Of a DNA stretch of 64,000 bases, positions 7,775 through 16,700 are shown piece after piece. The DNA lies in contig CAZQIV010000007.1 of the NCBI GenBank assembly GCA_964593705.1, positions 29,743 to 93,742 of the forward strand. The letters are read 5' to 3'. The DNA comes from SABY01 sp964593705 (lineage in GTDB: Bacteria > Bacteroidota > Bacteroidia > Bacteroidales > 4484-276). The position numbers and the translations under genes are program-made. The notes beneath the pieces were generated by a model. It ran no database searches. It was given only the letters and a program-made list of their open reading frames with translations, and was not told the origin of the DNA. Every line of letters begins with the position of its first letter. Position 1 is the stretch's first letter.

Positions 7775-9160
7775 ATGAACGAAGACATCTTCCAGGGATA
7801 CAAAGGCGAAGCACTCGGAACCCTTAAAAAATACAATGTGCGTGTTTGGGGAACTGCCAATGTTAACACAACACGCGGGCCTTTTATCGGGACCATTTTG
7901 CCCCGCTCCGAAAATGATGACGACCAGCACATCGTGATGAAAATACCTACAGGTTACAATGTGGGCATCGACATCAAAACCATCATCGAAATGGAGGAGA
8001 CCGGCTATAAAAAAGCCAACTACAAAATCCCTGAAAAGGAATTTCCATACACCGAAAACCTTCCTGCGGTAAAACTTTTCGGAACCGGGGGCACCATAGC
8101 CTCAAGGCTTGATTACCGGACTGGCGCTGTTATTCCGGCTTTTTCTCCGGGCGAGCTCTATGGCGCCGTCCCTGAATTGGCAGATATCTGCAACCTGACC
8201 ACCGAAAAAGTATTTGCTGTGTTCAGCGAAAATATGGGGCCAAAACAATATGTTTCACTTGCAAAAGCCATTGGCCGCGAAATTGAGAATGGCGTGGACG
8301 GCATTGTTATCGGGCATGGAACTGATACTTTGCATCATACCGGAGCGGCACTGACTTACATGGTTCAAAATCCGCCGGTACCTATTGTTTTGGTTGGCTC
8401 GCAGCGCTCGTCCGACAGGCCAAGTTCCGATGCAGCACTCAACCTCATGCATGCCACAACAGCCGCCGGCCATGGCGATATTGCCGAAGTTTTGGTTTGT
8501 ATGTTTGGGCCTACTTCCGATGAATATGGTTTGCTTCACAAGGGAACACGTGTAAGAAAAATGCACTCCTCATACCGTTCAACATTTCGTACCATCGGGG
8601 ATACACCAGTGGCAATGGTGAGCAGAAAGGGAATAGTTACCATTAAAAAAACCTATCATCCCAGGCGCAAAGACCGCGATGTAACCATTAAACCTTATTT
8701 TAACGATAAGGTAACCATGCTGTATTATTATCCCGGTATGAGCCCCGACATATTGGACGCCATGGTTGACAAAGGATACAAGGGAATTATTATCGTTGGA
8801 ACCGGATTAGGGCATGTTAATAAGGAACTTTACCCAGCCATAGAACGGGCTCATGCTAAAGGTGTCCACATGTACATGACACTGCAAACCATTTGGGGCT
8901 ATGTTAACATGTTTGTTTATGATACAGGCCGCGATATGATGGCCAGGGGAATTATTCCTGCCGGAAATATGCTTCCCGAAGTTGCTTTTATAAAATTAGG
9001 TTGGGTCTTAGGCCAAACAGATGATCCTGAAGAGGTGAAAAAACTTATGCTAACACCGATCAACGATGACATCACCGAAAGGGAACCTTACAATGGTTAC
9101 CTGGTTTACCAGGGTGGCATCCCCGAGGTTGAGGAATTTATTAAGAAGGTGCATAAGTAG
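7775..9160 (+). CDS. gatD: GatD-type asparaginase-like amidotransferase subunit
   Basis: A 461-residue protein with the two-domain plan of archaeal GatD. There is an N-terminal SH3-like barrel (about 1-80) and then an asparaginase I/II domain. Catalytic blocks are GTGGTIAS with T107, HGTDT with T183-D184, and the lysine of GTRVRKMHSS at K262; the four asparaginase-type residues are all present. In archaea GatD releases ammonia for GatE, which converts Glu-tRNA(Gln) to Gln-tRNA(Gln). No gatE is in the window and bacteria normally use GatCAB or GlnRS. The long N-terminal domain and the RVRKMHSS block argue against a plain cytosolic asparaginase. The structural call is strong; the role in a bacterium is open. 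Confidence 0.85.
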   Translation: MNEDIFQGYKGEALGTLKKYNVRVWGTANVNTTRGPFIGTILPRSENDDDQHIVMKIPTGYNVGIDIKTIIEMEETGYKKANYKIPEKEFPYTENLPAVKLFGTGGTIASRLDYRTGAVIPAFSPGELYGAVPELADICNLTTEKVFAVFSENMGPKQYVSLAKAIGREIENGVDGIVIGHGTDTLHHTGAALTYMVQNPPVPIVLVGSQRSSDRPSSDAALNLMHATTAAGHGDIAEVLVCMFGPTSDEYGLLHKGTRVRKMHSSYRSTFRTIGDTPVAMVSRKGIVTIKKTYHPRRKDRDVTIKPYFNDKVTMLYYYPGMSPDILDAMVDKGYKGIIIVGTGLGHVNKELYPAIERAHAKGVHMYMTLQTIWGYVNMFVYDTGRDMMARGIIPAGNMLPEVAFIKLGWVLGQTDDPEEVKKLMLTPINDDITEREPYNGYLVYQGGIPEVEEFIKKVHK

Positions 9161-9693
9161 CTTGCTGAAAAACTTGAGGTGGTGTTAATAAAAAATAAGT
9201 TGATTTCCATTTCAAAATGTACATCCTTATTACAACTGTCTGAGCCCTTCAGGCTCATAATTTATAACTTCAGTTTAGAATTAAACAGGCATCGCCTGTT
9301 TTTTTGATATGTCAGCCTTTCAGGCTGCTGAGCCTTACAGGGTTCAGGTTAAAAGAATGGTTTTATAATAAATGAAAATATCCGATTGAGGAGGCTGAAA
9401 GCCTCAAACAATAAAAACGAGGGAGAAGCCCTCGTATGGAATGAAATCTCAACTGTATCTAAAGGCTGAAGGCCTGAAAGAAAAAAAACATGTTTTCTGG
9501 GGAAAACATTTAAAATCCTTGCTCTACACCGATTAGTATTTTGGGTTAAAGGTTTTTTTGCAATGGCTTAATGATTTTTTAGCAAGCTTTAAGCTACCTA
9601 GGTTTCAGGAACTGATGCTGGAGAGTTATAAGGATTTCCACGAGCAACAATACTGTTAGTAAGCAAGAAAAGAAGATTCCGGCATTCAGGTAA
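9161..9693. repeat. intergenic region with GGCTGAAAGCC-type palindromes
   Basis: No gene seen. Small dyads include GAGCCCTTCAGGCTC (9242-9256), CAGGCATCGCCTG followed by six or more T (9290-9305, a plausible gatD terminator), GAGGCTGAAAGCCTC (9389-9403) and GAGGGAGAAGCCCTC (9420-9434). They match the repeat family between the Fic copies at 1650-1790. Confidence 0.65.
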
Positions 9694-9863
9694 TGAGTTT
9701 AGTCTAAAAACCCAAAACTACTGATTTTTAGTCCTTTTTACCCCAATCCGTCAGCTGACGGAAGATGTACTAAAAATCAGTAGTTTTGCAATGTCCCCTT
9801 TAGGCCAGCCTCGCCGGCTAGGCGGGGGATTTAGGGGTTTTGAGGCTTTTTAGACTGGTCTCA
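9694..9863. mobile_element. MITE-like element, 170 bp
   Basis: Imperfect 17-bp terminal inverted repeats: TGAGTTTAGTCTAAAAA at 9694-9710 and its complement with three changes at 9847-9863. Inside are a second inverted repeat (CTACTGATTTTTAGT versus ACTAAAAATCAGTAG) and the palindrome TCCGTCAGCTGACGGA. Related ends lie at 19265-19282 and 32795-32808. No coding capacity. Confidence 0.6.
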
Positions 9864-9924
9864 GTAATAATTATTTTTTCTTGAGGTAAATCATTTTAAA
9901 TCCAATTATTTTAGATGCGAATCA

Positions 9925-9942
9925 TTGTTATCTTTTTAACAA
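9925..9942. promoter_or_regulatory. putative Rex operator
   Basis: TTGTTATCTTTTTAACAA is a TTGTTA-N6-TAACAA dyad. It matches the layout of Rex operators (TTGTGA-N6-TCACAA type) and lies 38 bp before the rex start codon. Autoregulation by NADH/NAD+ state is inferred. Confidence 0.7.
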
Positions 9943-9979
9943 TAAATTGTAATATTGCGCCCCATAAAAAAGATGGTTT

Positions 9980-10597
9980 ATGAACTTACCGGATAAAACA
10001 ATAGAACGCCTCAGCCAATACCGACGTAATCTTTTAATTTCTCTGAATAAAGGAAAGGAGTTTATTTTTTCGCACGAAATAGCCCAACTTTTAAACATTA
10101 CTCCGGTGCAGGTTCGCAGAGATATTATGCTCATTGGATACAACGGTACGCTTAGAAAAGGTTATGATGTTAAGGAATTGATTGATCTTATTGGGAATAT
10201 TATTGATACCGAAGAAGGACAAAATGTTTGTATTATGGGTTTGGGAAACCTGGGCAAGGCTATTATTAAATATTTGAGTGGAAAGCGCCCGAAGCTGAAA
10301 ATGGTGGCTTCTTTTGATACCAATAGCGAAAAAACCGGGCAGCTTTACGCCGGTATTCCCGTTTTTCATTTAAATGAACTCGAATCCAAAGTAGCCGAAT
10401 TAAATATTTCGATTGGTGTAATTACCGTGCCTTTTGATAAAGCCGGTGAAACTGCCGAGCACTTGGCCCAGGCTGGCATTAAAGGGATATTGAATTTTTC
10501 TTCTAAGCCTTTAAATCTGCCCGATCATGTTTATCTGGAGGAATATGATATGATAACTTCACTTGAAAAAGTTGCCTACCATACTAAAAAGCATTAG
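9980..10597 (+). CDS. rex: redox-sensing transcriptional repressor Rex
   Basis: A 205-residue protein. Residues 1-75 form a winged helix with the Rex signature SHEIAQLLNITPVQVRRDI. Residues 80 onward form a Rossmann fold with the dinucleotide loop G87-L-G89-N-L-G92. The C-terminal helix (EEYDMITSLEKVAYH) is the domain-swapped helix of the family. Rex binds its operators when NAD+ is high and leaves when NADH rises, controlling fermentation and respiration genes. A TTGTTA-N6-TAACAA dyad sits directly upstream. The gene stands alone with long intergenic DNA on both sides. In other Bacteroidota the targets include fermentative enzymes; none here has an obvious site. Confidence 0.93.
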   Translation: MNLPDKTIERLSQYRRNLLISLNKGKEFIFSHEIAQLLNITPVQVRRDIMLIGYNGTLRKGYDVKELIDLIGNIIDTEEGQNVCIMGLGNLGKAIIKYLSGKRPKLKMVASFDTNSEKTGQLYAGIPVFHLNELESKVAELNISIGVITVPFDKAGETAEHLAQAGIKGILNFSSKPLNLPDHVYLEEYDMITSLEKVAYHTKKH

Positions 10598-11053
10598 TTA
10601 TTTGTTTTACATGCCATTTTGTGGAACTTTGTTCTAAATAAAATATTTTGATAATCAGTCCACATTTTGCAGATGGCGAAGACTGAAAACTGAAAACTGG
10701 CGACTAAAAAATTATTGAGCCTGTCCACTTGATTCGCAGTAACAACATAAAGGAATAATTTTTTTGAGGTGTTAAATATTAATCATCTGATAATAAATTT
10801 GCTATGAAAAAGCTGAACCATTTTTTATCGAATTAAGTGAATTGCCTTTGATTGAAATAAATATAAAATTGTTGGTGATTATTTTTTAGGGATATGAACA
10901 CGGATAACCCCGAAAAAACGGGGCAGGCACTGATGAAGCGGATTAACACTGATCTGTGTAAATCAGTTTAATCCGTGTCATCCGCGTTCAAAAATAAGAA
11001 ACACGAATTTGGTATAAAGAATAAGTAACCAGATGAACACCTCAATAATTTTT
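10598..11053. repeat. intergenic region with a CGGATTA hairpin
   Basis: No gene. Around 10905-10990 the strings GAACACGGAT, GCGGATTAACACTGAT, AATCAGTTTAATCCGTGT and ATCCGCGTTC form a long imperfect hairpin. It is interrupted by CCCCGAAAAAACGGGG (10911-10926), itself a small hairpin. Nothing else recognisable. Confidence 0.6.
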
Positions 11054-14017
11054 TTATTCAATCACCACTTCATCGGCAAAAATCCAGCAGGGATTACCGG
11101 CACCTTTGTGCCATGGTGGGCAAAGGGCTTTGTTTTTGCCAAGCACTTTGATGTATCGTGTTTTTACGGGTTTGAAGATTAATCTAAAATCGTGGGTTTG
11201 AACAGTCCAGTCATCTTCGGCAACAGGAGATTTGATGGTGCCAATTTTTCTGAAATTTTTCCCATCATCCGAAACTGAATATTCAACATACTCGGGCATG
11301 AAAATCCATGCATTGACATCCTGTAGAAATCCTGTTTTTAGCTCATGGATTGTTTGGAGCTTTCCAAGATCAATAATTGCTTCCAGGTCAACCTCCTGAT
11401 AGCCCTGCCACGATCCCGTTCTAAAATCAATTCCGCCCCGCTGATAATCGATCAGCGCTACATCTCCGCCGGCATTGTATTGGTTGGCATAAGGATGCAA
11501 AATGGAAATGCTACGGCCATCGGCTATTTTTTTGTACTCTGCTTTTATTTCATGGCTTTTTTCTTTACCCTGGCTTATTGCGTTTGCTGTTAATGTTGTA
11601 TTGTTTGTAATGCTAAATGGATTGCTATACACACTGTTTTTCACTTGTGAATCATCTAACGAAAATCGAATTTCAGCATTTTTATCAATACAGGTCAATT
11701 TAATTTCCTGCTTGTTGAAAAACACATTTTTTGCATCTACCACAAAAGGCACCGGCGTGATAAGGCTTTGGTTTATTTTAGAAACAGGAATTTGATCCAT
11801 TGCGCTTCCCCAATTTTTATTGGGAGTTTTGCCCATTACAAATTTCAAATATCCTCCACTAGCAAACATATCCTGATTAAGGTAGGATGTGGCCAAAACT
11901 TTACCATTAAAAGACGCTGTCTGGATGTAAATATCTTCATCAGATTGATTTTCGGTTTCGATAATGAGTTCTTTTCCGTTTTCAAGATGTAAAATTACTT
12001 CATCGAAAACCGGGCTTCCAACAACATAAATATTTGATGCCGGTGTAAGCGGATAAAATCCCAGCGCACTCATTACATACCATGCCGACATTTGGCCGCA
12101 ATCCTCATTTCCGCATAATCCGTCCGGAGCAGCAGTGTATAGTTCGTCCAAAATCTGCCGTGTTTTTTCCTGGGTTTTCCAGGGCTGGCCACAATAGTTG
12201 TACAGGTAGGCTATATGGTGGCTTGGCTCGTTGCCATGGGCGTACTGGCCGATGAGCCCGGTAATATCGGACTGTTGTCTGCCGGAAGTGCTTTCGCTTG
12301 CGCTGAAAAGCATGTCGAGGCGAGCTGCAAGGCTGTCGGCTCCCCCAACATATTCGATCAATCCCGACACATCCTGGGGCACATAAAAACTATACTGCCA
12401 GGCATTGGCTTCGGTATAATTAAAATTTACCTCCCAGGGATCGAAGGGGCTGAACCACGATTCGTTAATTTTTGCCCTCATAAATTTGGTTTCGGGATCG
12501 AAGATATTTTTATAGTTTTGGGCTCTCTTTATAAAATTATTGTAAACCTCCTGGTTTCCAATTTTCTGCGCCAATTGCGCAATACACCAATCGTCATAAG
12601 CGTATTCCAGGGTTTTCGATACCGATTCGGCTTCCTTGTTGGATGGGATGTATCCTTTTTCTTTGTACCATTCTAAGCCAAATTGATCCTGCATGGCGCT
12701 GGCAACGCAGGCCTCCAAAGCCAATTCAGTATCATAATCCTGAATGCCTTTCATATAGGCATCAACAATTACGGGTACAGCATGGTAGCCAATCATACAA
12801 TTGGTTTCGTTTGCTGCCAATTCCCAAACAGGCAACAGTCCGCCCTGCTCATATTGTTTGAGCATGGTCTTTATAAAATCGTTGGTACGCTTCTGATCGA
12901 TGATGGTTAGCAGCGGGTGCTCAGCCCGGTATGTGTCCCAAAGTGAAAAAACTGTATAATAATCAAAACCTTCAGCTTTGTGGATTTTGTTGTCATGGCC
13001 ACGATATTCGCCATTCACATCACTATAAAGATTTGGGTTGAGCAGGGCATGATAAAGTGCTGTATAAAAGATATTTTTTCGATCATTCTCATTATCGTCA
13101 TCTTTTATTTCGATCCTGCCCAGTTCGTCATTCCATAATTTGTTGGCTTGTTTTTTCACCCTTTTAATGTTCCATCCCGGAATTTCTTTCTCAAGATTTT
13201 CTTTGGCGTTATTTGCACTTACGGCAGATATTCCAACTTTCACCATTACTTCCTCATCTCTTTCGGTGGCAAACGAAAGCCATGCTTTAACATCTTTTCC
13301 CTGTACTTTTTTGGTGATAAGTTTTTCGTTGCCATCTACCACCAGGCCATACTTTTTAAAAGGTTTTGAAAATTTTGCTGTAAAAAACACATATTGATTG
13401 TCCGACCAGCCATCAGTTCTTCTTAATCCACGGATTTCGGTATCACTCATTACCTCAATCCATAGATCCAAAATTTTATCGCTGGTTACGCCTTCGGTAA
13501 GATCGATGATAATATTTGATTCCTCTGATTTGGGGAAAGTATATTTGTGGAATCCGGCTCGTGGTGTGGCTGTTAGTTCCACGTTAATATTGTAATCAGT
13601 TAACCGAACCTGGTAAAAGCCGGCAGCAGCATATTCATCATCATGGCTAAACCTTGACCGATAACCTGTTTCCGGGTTTTGCTCTGTGCCGGGCTGTACT
13701 TGTATTGTCCCGGTGGTGGGCATTATGCGCACATCTCCATAATCGCCAACACCTGTACCACTAAGGTGTGTATGGCTGAATCCCATGATGGTACTGTCAG
13801 AATAATGATAGCCTGAGCAGGCGTCCCAATTATCTTTTCGGGTATCGGGGCTTAGCTGCACCATGCCGAATGGCGTGGCAGCACCGGGATAAACATGGCC
13901 GTGGGCATCAGTACCAATAATTGGATTTACATATTTGGTGAATTTATCATGTTTTCCATTGCATGATATTAGCAAACATGCTGCAAAGATTGTGTAGAAA
14001 AGGTTTCTTAATTTCAT
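11054..14017 (-). CDS. GH92 alpha-mannosidase lipoprotein with C-terminal discoidin-like domain
   Basis: A 987-residue lipoprotein: signal MKLRNLFYTIFAACLLISCNG with lipobox LISC. The body matches glycoside hydrolase family 92: KYVNPIIGTDAHGHVYPGA, GFSHTHLSGTG, and GNEDCGQMSAWYVMSALGFY near residues 632-650. GH92 enzymes are Ca-dependent exo-alpha-mannosidases that trim high-mannose N-glycans. Residues about 745-825 look like a chitobiase C-terminal-type beta domain, and about 830-987 like an F5/8 type C (discoidin, CBM32-like) domain (VDLEAIIDLGKLQTIHELK, EYVEYSVSDDGKNF). Surface or periplasmic anchoring is expected. It lies downstream of the glycosylasparaginase, sugar transporter and EEP genes on the same strand, which supports N-glycan use. 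Confidence 0.92.
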   Translation of the reverse strand: MKLRNLFYTIFAACLLISCNGKHDKFTKYVNPIIGTDAHGHVYPGAATPFGMVQLSPDTRKDNWDACSGYHYSDSTIMGFSHTHLSGTGVGDYGDVRIMPTTGTIQVQPGTEQNPETGYRSRFSHDDEYAAAGFYQVRLTDYNINVELTATPRAGFHKYTFPKSEESNIIIDLTEGVTSDKILDLWIEVMSDTEIRGLRRTDGWSDNQYVFFTAKFSKPFKKYGLVVDGNEKLITKKVQGKDVKAWLSFATERDEEVMVKVGISAVSANNAKENLEKEIPGWNIKRVKKQANKLWNDELGRIEIKDDDNENDRKNIFYTALYHALLNPNLYSDVNGEYRGHDNKIHKAEGFDYYTVFSLWDTYRAEHPLLTIIDQKRTNDFIKTMLKQYEQGGLLPVWELAANETNCMIGYHAVPVIVDAYMKGIQDYDTELALEACVASAMQDQFGLEWYKEKGYIPSNKEAESVSKTLEYAYDDWCIAQLAQKIGNQEVYNNFIKRAQNYKNIFDPETKFMRAKINESWFSPFDPWEVNFNYTEANAWQYSFYVPQDVSGLIEYVGGADSLAARLDMLFSASESTSGRQQSDITGLIGQYAHGNEPSHHIAYLYNYCGQPWKTQEKTRQILDELYTAAPDGLCGNEDCGQMSAWYVMSALGFYPLTPASNIYVVGSPVFDEVILHLENGKELIIETENQSDEDIYIQTASFNGKVLATSYLNQDMFASGGYLKFVMGKTPNKNWGSAMDQIPVSKINQSLITPVPFVVDAKNVFFNKQEIKLTCIDKNAEIRFSLDDSQVKNSVYSNPFSITNNTTLTANAISQGKEKSHEIKAEYKKIADGRSISILHPYANQYNAGGDVALIDYQRGGIDFRTGSWQGYQEVDLEAIIDLGKLQTIHELKTGFLQDVNAWIFMPEYVEYSVSDDGKNFRKIGTIKSPVAEDDWTVQTHDFRLIFKPVKTRYIKVLGKNKALCPPWHKGAGNPCWIFADEVVIE

Positions 14018-14463
14018 AAGTAGGTAATGTTATTGCTGTTAATTTTGGTCATTGATGGTCATCCCGAAAAGTAGAAAATTTTTGATTTATATTACTTTTC
14101 GAGACTTTACTCAAATTTTTTGAGCATAATGAGGTAATGACAATGAGGAATAGATTTCTCCCGGCAATACTCCGCTTCGCTTTGTATTTTGGTCGAAATG
14201 ACCCTTCTACGACTGGTTTGGAGGGAGAGGGAATGTGAACGCTTTGCGTTCACATTCCCTCTCCCCAACTACATTACAGCCCTGTCTTTTCGAAGGAGCG
14301 AAGCGACTGAGAAATCTATTTTATTATTTGCCCGCCTTGCCGCGAGACAGGTAATCAACTTGTTACAAAAACTTATCATTAGTATCGCAAATCGATAATC
14401 TTCTCCAAAGGAGTCCTTCGGACAATCTTAAATTTTTCAAATGTTACTAAGTAGGAATGGTCT
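14018..14463. repeat. intergenic region with a perfect 20-bp-arm hairpin
   Basis: No gene. Bases 14223-14242 pair perfectly with 14246-14265 around the loop TTT. The flanks include GAAATCTATTTTATTA and a copy of GGAGTCCTTCGGAC (14409-14422). A GGTCATTGATGGTCAT fragment at 14048-14063 matches the 10-bp tandem repeats at 30.85 and 52.1 kb. The element resembles those at 18.05 and 49.4 kb. Confidence 0.7.
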
Positions 14464-15459
14464 CTATTTAAAATAGCTTCCTGAATCGAATAAATTATTT
14501 TCCCCGTTTTTATACAGTGCGTAATTGAATCCCGGCCTGATGCAATAGGCACCTGTTTCTCCCTTTTTGTTGAGGGCAATGTAACCTACCTGATGTCTGT
14601 CCAAATCTATATTGCTTTTAACAATTCTGTTCACGGCTTCTTCGCAGGCTGCCTGGGGAGAATACCCGTTGCGCATTAATTCTACAACCAGAAAACTGCC
14701 CACTGTTCTGATTACCAATTCTCCGGTACCTGTGGCGGTTGCACCTCCAACTTCGTTATCAGCATACAGACCGGCTCCAATGATTGGTGAATCGCCAACG
14801 CGTCCCCTCACTTTAAAGGCCATGCCACTTGTGGTACAGGCCCCTGAAATATTCCCGTTTGTATCGATTGCCAAAAGTCCTATTGTATCGTGATTTTCGA
14901 TATTTGGAACAGGTTTATACTCACTTTTAACAAGCCATTTTTCCCATGCTTTTATTGATTTTTCTGTAAGGAGATTCTCCTTTTTAAACCCTTTTTCCAA
15001 TGCAAATTGTAATGCGCCTTCGCCAACAAGCATTACATGAGGTGTATCTTCCATCACCAGCCTGGCTACGGAAATCGGGTGAACGATATTTTCGAGAAAA
15101 GCTACAGATCCGCAATTGCCATATTCATCAATTATTGAAGCATCGAGGGTAACCTTGCCTTCACGGTCGGGCAGGCCACCGAGGCCAACACTCATGTTGT
15201 CGGGATCGGCTTCTGTAACTTTTACACCGGTTTCAACCGCGTCTAATGCACGGCCACCCTGCACAAGTATTTTCATTGCCGCCTTATTGGCTTCCAAACC
15301 GTGACGCCAGGTGGAGAGGACAATAGGCCCGGGGATTGTTTTCTGATTGGGAGGTAGGTTTGCGAAAGTTTGTGATTTGACAAAAGAACTGCCCACCATT
15401 AGCCCTGTTGCGGAAAGTGCAGAGTGTTTTATAAAGCTCCGTCTGTTTGTTTTTTTCAT
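14464..15459 (-). CDS. N4-(beta-N-acetylglucosaminyl)-L-asparaginase (glycosylasparaginase)
   Basis: A 331-residue Ntn hydrolase. The N-terminus NRRSFIKHSALSATGLMVGS is a Tat-like signal. The autocatalytic nucleophile is T192 in HDTIGLLAID, with the family's TSGMAFKVRGRVGDSPIIGAG and GTGELVIR blocks after it. It cleaves the Asn-GlcNAc bond of N-linked glycans once the peptide has been trimmed, giving aspartate and a glycosylamine, in the periplasm. Only 27 bp separate it from the MFS gene upstream, suggesting an operon EEP-MFS-asparaginase with GH92 further downstream. All expected catalytic residues are present. Confidence 0.93.
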   Translation of the reverse strand: MKKTNRRSFIKHSALSATGLMVGSSFVKSQTFANLPPNQKTIPGPIVLSTWRHGLEANKAAMKILVQGGRALDAVETGVKVTEADPDNMSVGLGGLPDREGKVTLDASIIDEYGNCGSVAFLENIVHPISVARLVMEDTPHVMLVGEGALQFALEKGFKKENLLTEKSIKAWEKWLVKSEYKPVPNIENHDTIGLLAIDTNGNISGACTTSGMAFKVRGRVGDSPIIGAGLYADNEVGGATATGTGELVIRTVGSFLVVELMRNGYSPQAACEEAVNRIVKSNIDLDRHQVGYIALNKKGETGAYCIRPGFNYALYKNGENNLFDSGSYFK

Positions 15460-15486
15460 TTCACCTGTAATGTCTTTTCTGATTTA

Positions 15487-16662
15487 TCAGGCAACTTTTG
15501 CTGATAATTTTCTGTTGCCCAGGGCTAACCATCCAATATATAAAATACAGATCATCGGGACAATAAAGCCGAGCATCACGCTGCTTTGATCGGCAATAAA
15601 TCCCATAAGCGGTGGAATAAAAGCCCCACCGACAATAGCGGTTACCATTAAGCCGGAGAGTTCATTGCTTCGTTGGGGCATACGATCTACAGCTATCGAA
15701 AAGATAAGCGGGAAGATATTGGCAAAGCCTAATCCTACAATAATTATCGAGATGACTGCTGAAATTTGATTATTGATAAAAAGACCCATGATGCCGAGAA
15801 TGGAAACGATAATGGTGATGGTGAGGAATTGATTTGGCTTGAGCCAGTTGAGAATAATCCCGCCTAAGAATCGACCTGTCATCAGTGCAAGAAAAAACAA
15901 TCCGGTGCCGGCAACGCCAAGTTTGGCGATATCAACATCAAATTGTGCATCGAGATAAATAGGTAATCCAGCGCTCATACAAACTTCTGCTCCCACGTAA
16001 AGGAATATGCCCAGAACCATTGTTGCAACGAAAGGATTGCGTAATAATGAGAAACTTGACCGGAAAGATGCCGGAGCGCTATCGGCGCTCTTTTGTTTAT
16101 GTATTTTTATAAATGAAAGAATAACTATGGTTAACAATAAAAATGCACTGTAAACGGGAAAGAGTATCTTCCAGTCGAGACCCCAGTAATTAGCTGCAAA
16201 TACAGGCAGTAACGACCCTGAAAGCGACCCGATGGCTTTAACAAATTGTGCCAGGGATAAATTACGTGAGTATTTTCCTTCCGGTGATACATCGCGCATT
16301 ATTGGGTTTCCGGCAACCTGAAGGATGGTGGCGCCACCGCCCAACATTAAAATCGAAAGTAATAAAAGTTCAAACGATGAAAAACTACCAATAATAGGAA
16401 GTATCAATCCGGCGAAGGCCAGGATGAGTCCGAGTAGTAGTGTAAACTTTTTGCCTTTTCTATCCTGAAAAATCCCCATGGGTAGCGATAATAAACCAAA
16501 CATAATAAAACCCATAAACGGGATGAGTTGAGCCATCATGTTCGAGAGTTGAAATTCCTCCTTAACCAGTCCGGTGAGCGGACCTACAACATCACCAAAT
16601 CCCATACAAAGAAATGCCAGGAAAATTGGCAGCGAGGTAATTGTATTTTTTTTCTGATTCAT
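15487..16662 (-). CDS. MFS sugar transporter (FucP/GluP-like)
   Basis: A 391-residue inner-membrane protein with about 12 hydrophobic helices. It has the MFS loop GIFQDRKGKKFTLLLG between helices 2 and 3, and NPIMRDVSPEGKYSRNLSLAQFVKAIGSLSG in the middle, a pattern of the FucP/glucose-galactose transporter branch (NPYVxxLG-like block). It probably imports a monosaccharide released by the neighbouring glycan enzymes, likely mannose or GlcNAc, with protons or sodium. Substrate is inferred from context only. It sits 38 bp after the EEP gene and 27 bp before the glycosylasparaginase. Confidence 0.85.
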   Translation of the reverse strand: MNQKKNTITSLPIFLAFLCMGFGDVVGPLTGLVKEEFQLSNMMAQLIPFMGFIMFGLLSLPMGIFQDRKGKKFTLLLGLILAFAGLILPIIGSFSSFELLLLSILMLGGGATILQVAGNPIMRDVSPEGKYSRNLSLAQFVKAIGSLSGSLLPVFAANYWGLDWKILFPVYSAFLLLTIVILSFIKIHKQKSADSAPASFRSSFSLLRNPFVATMVLGIFLYVGAEVCMSAGLPIYLDAQFDVDIAKLGVAGTGLFFLALMTGRFLGGIILNWLKPNQFLTITIIVSILGIMGLFINNQISAVISIIIVGLGFANIFPLIFSIAVDRMPQRSNELSGLMVTAIVGGAFIPPLMGFIADQSSVMLGFIVPMICILYIGWLALGNRKLSAKVA

Positions 16663-16700
16663 AAATAGTGGTTAAAACAATTTTAAATATTGAGATGATT

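Noticed and set aside
7775..9160. Ordinary cytosolic L-asparaginase
   Set aside because: The long N-terminal barrel and the GTRVRKMHSS block are GatD features; plain asparaginases lack both.
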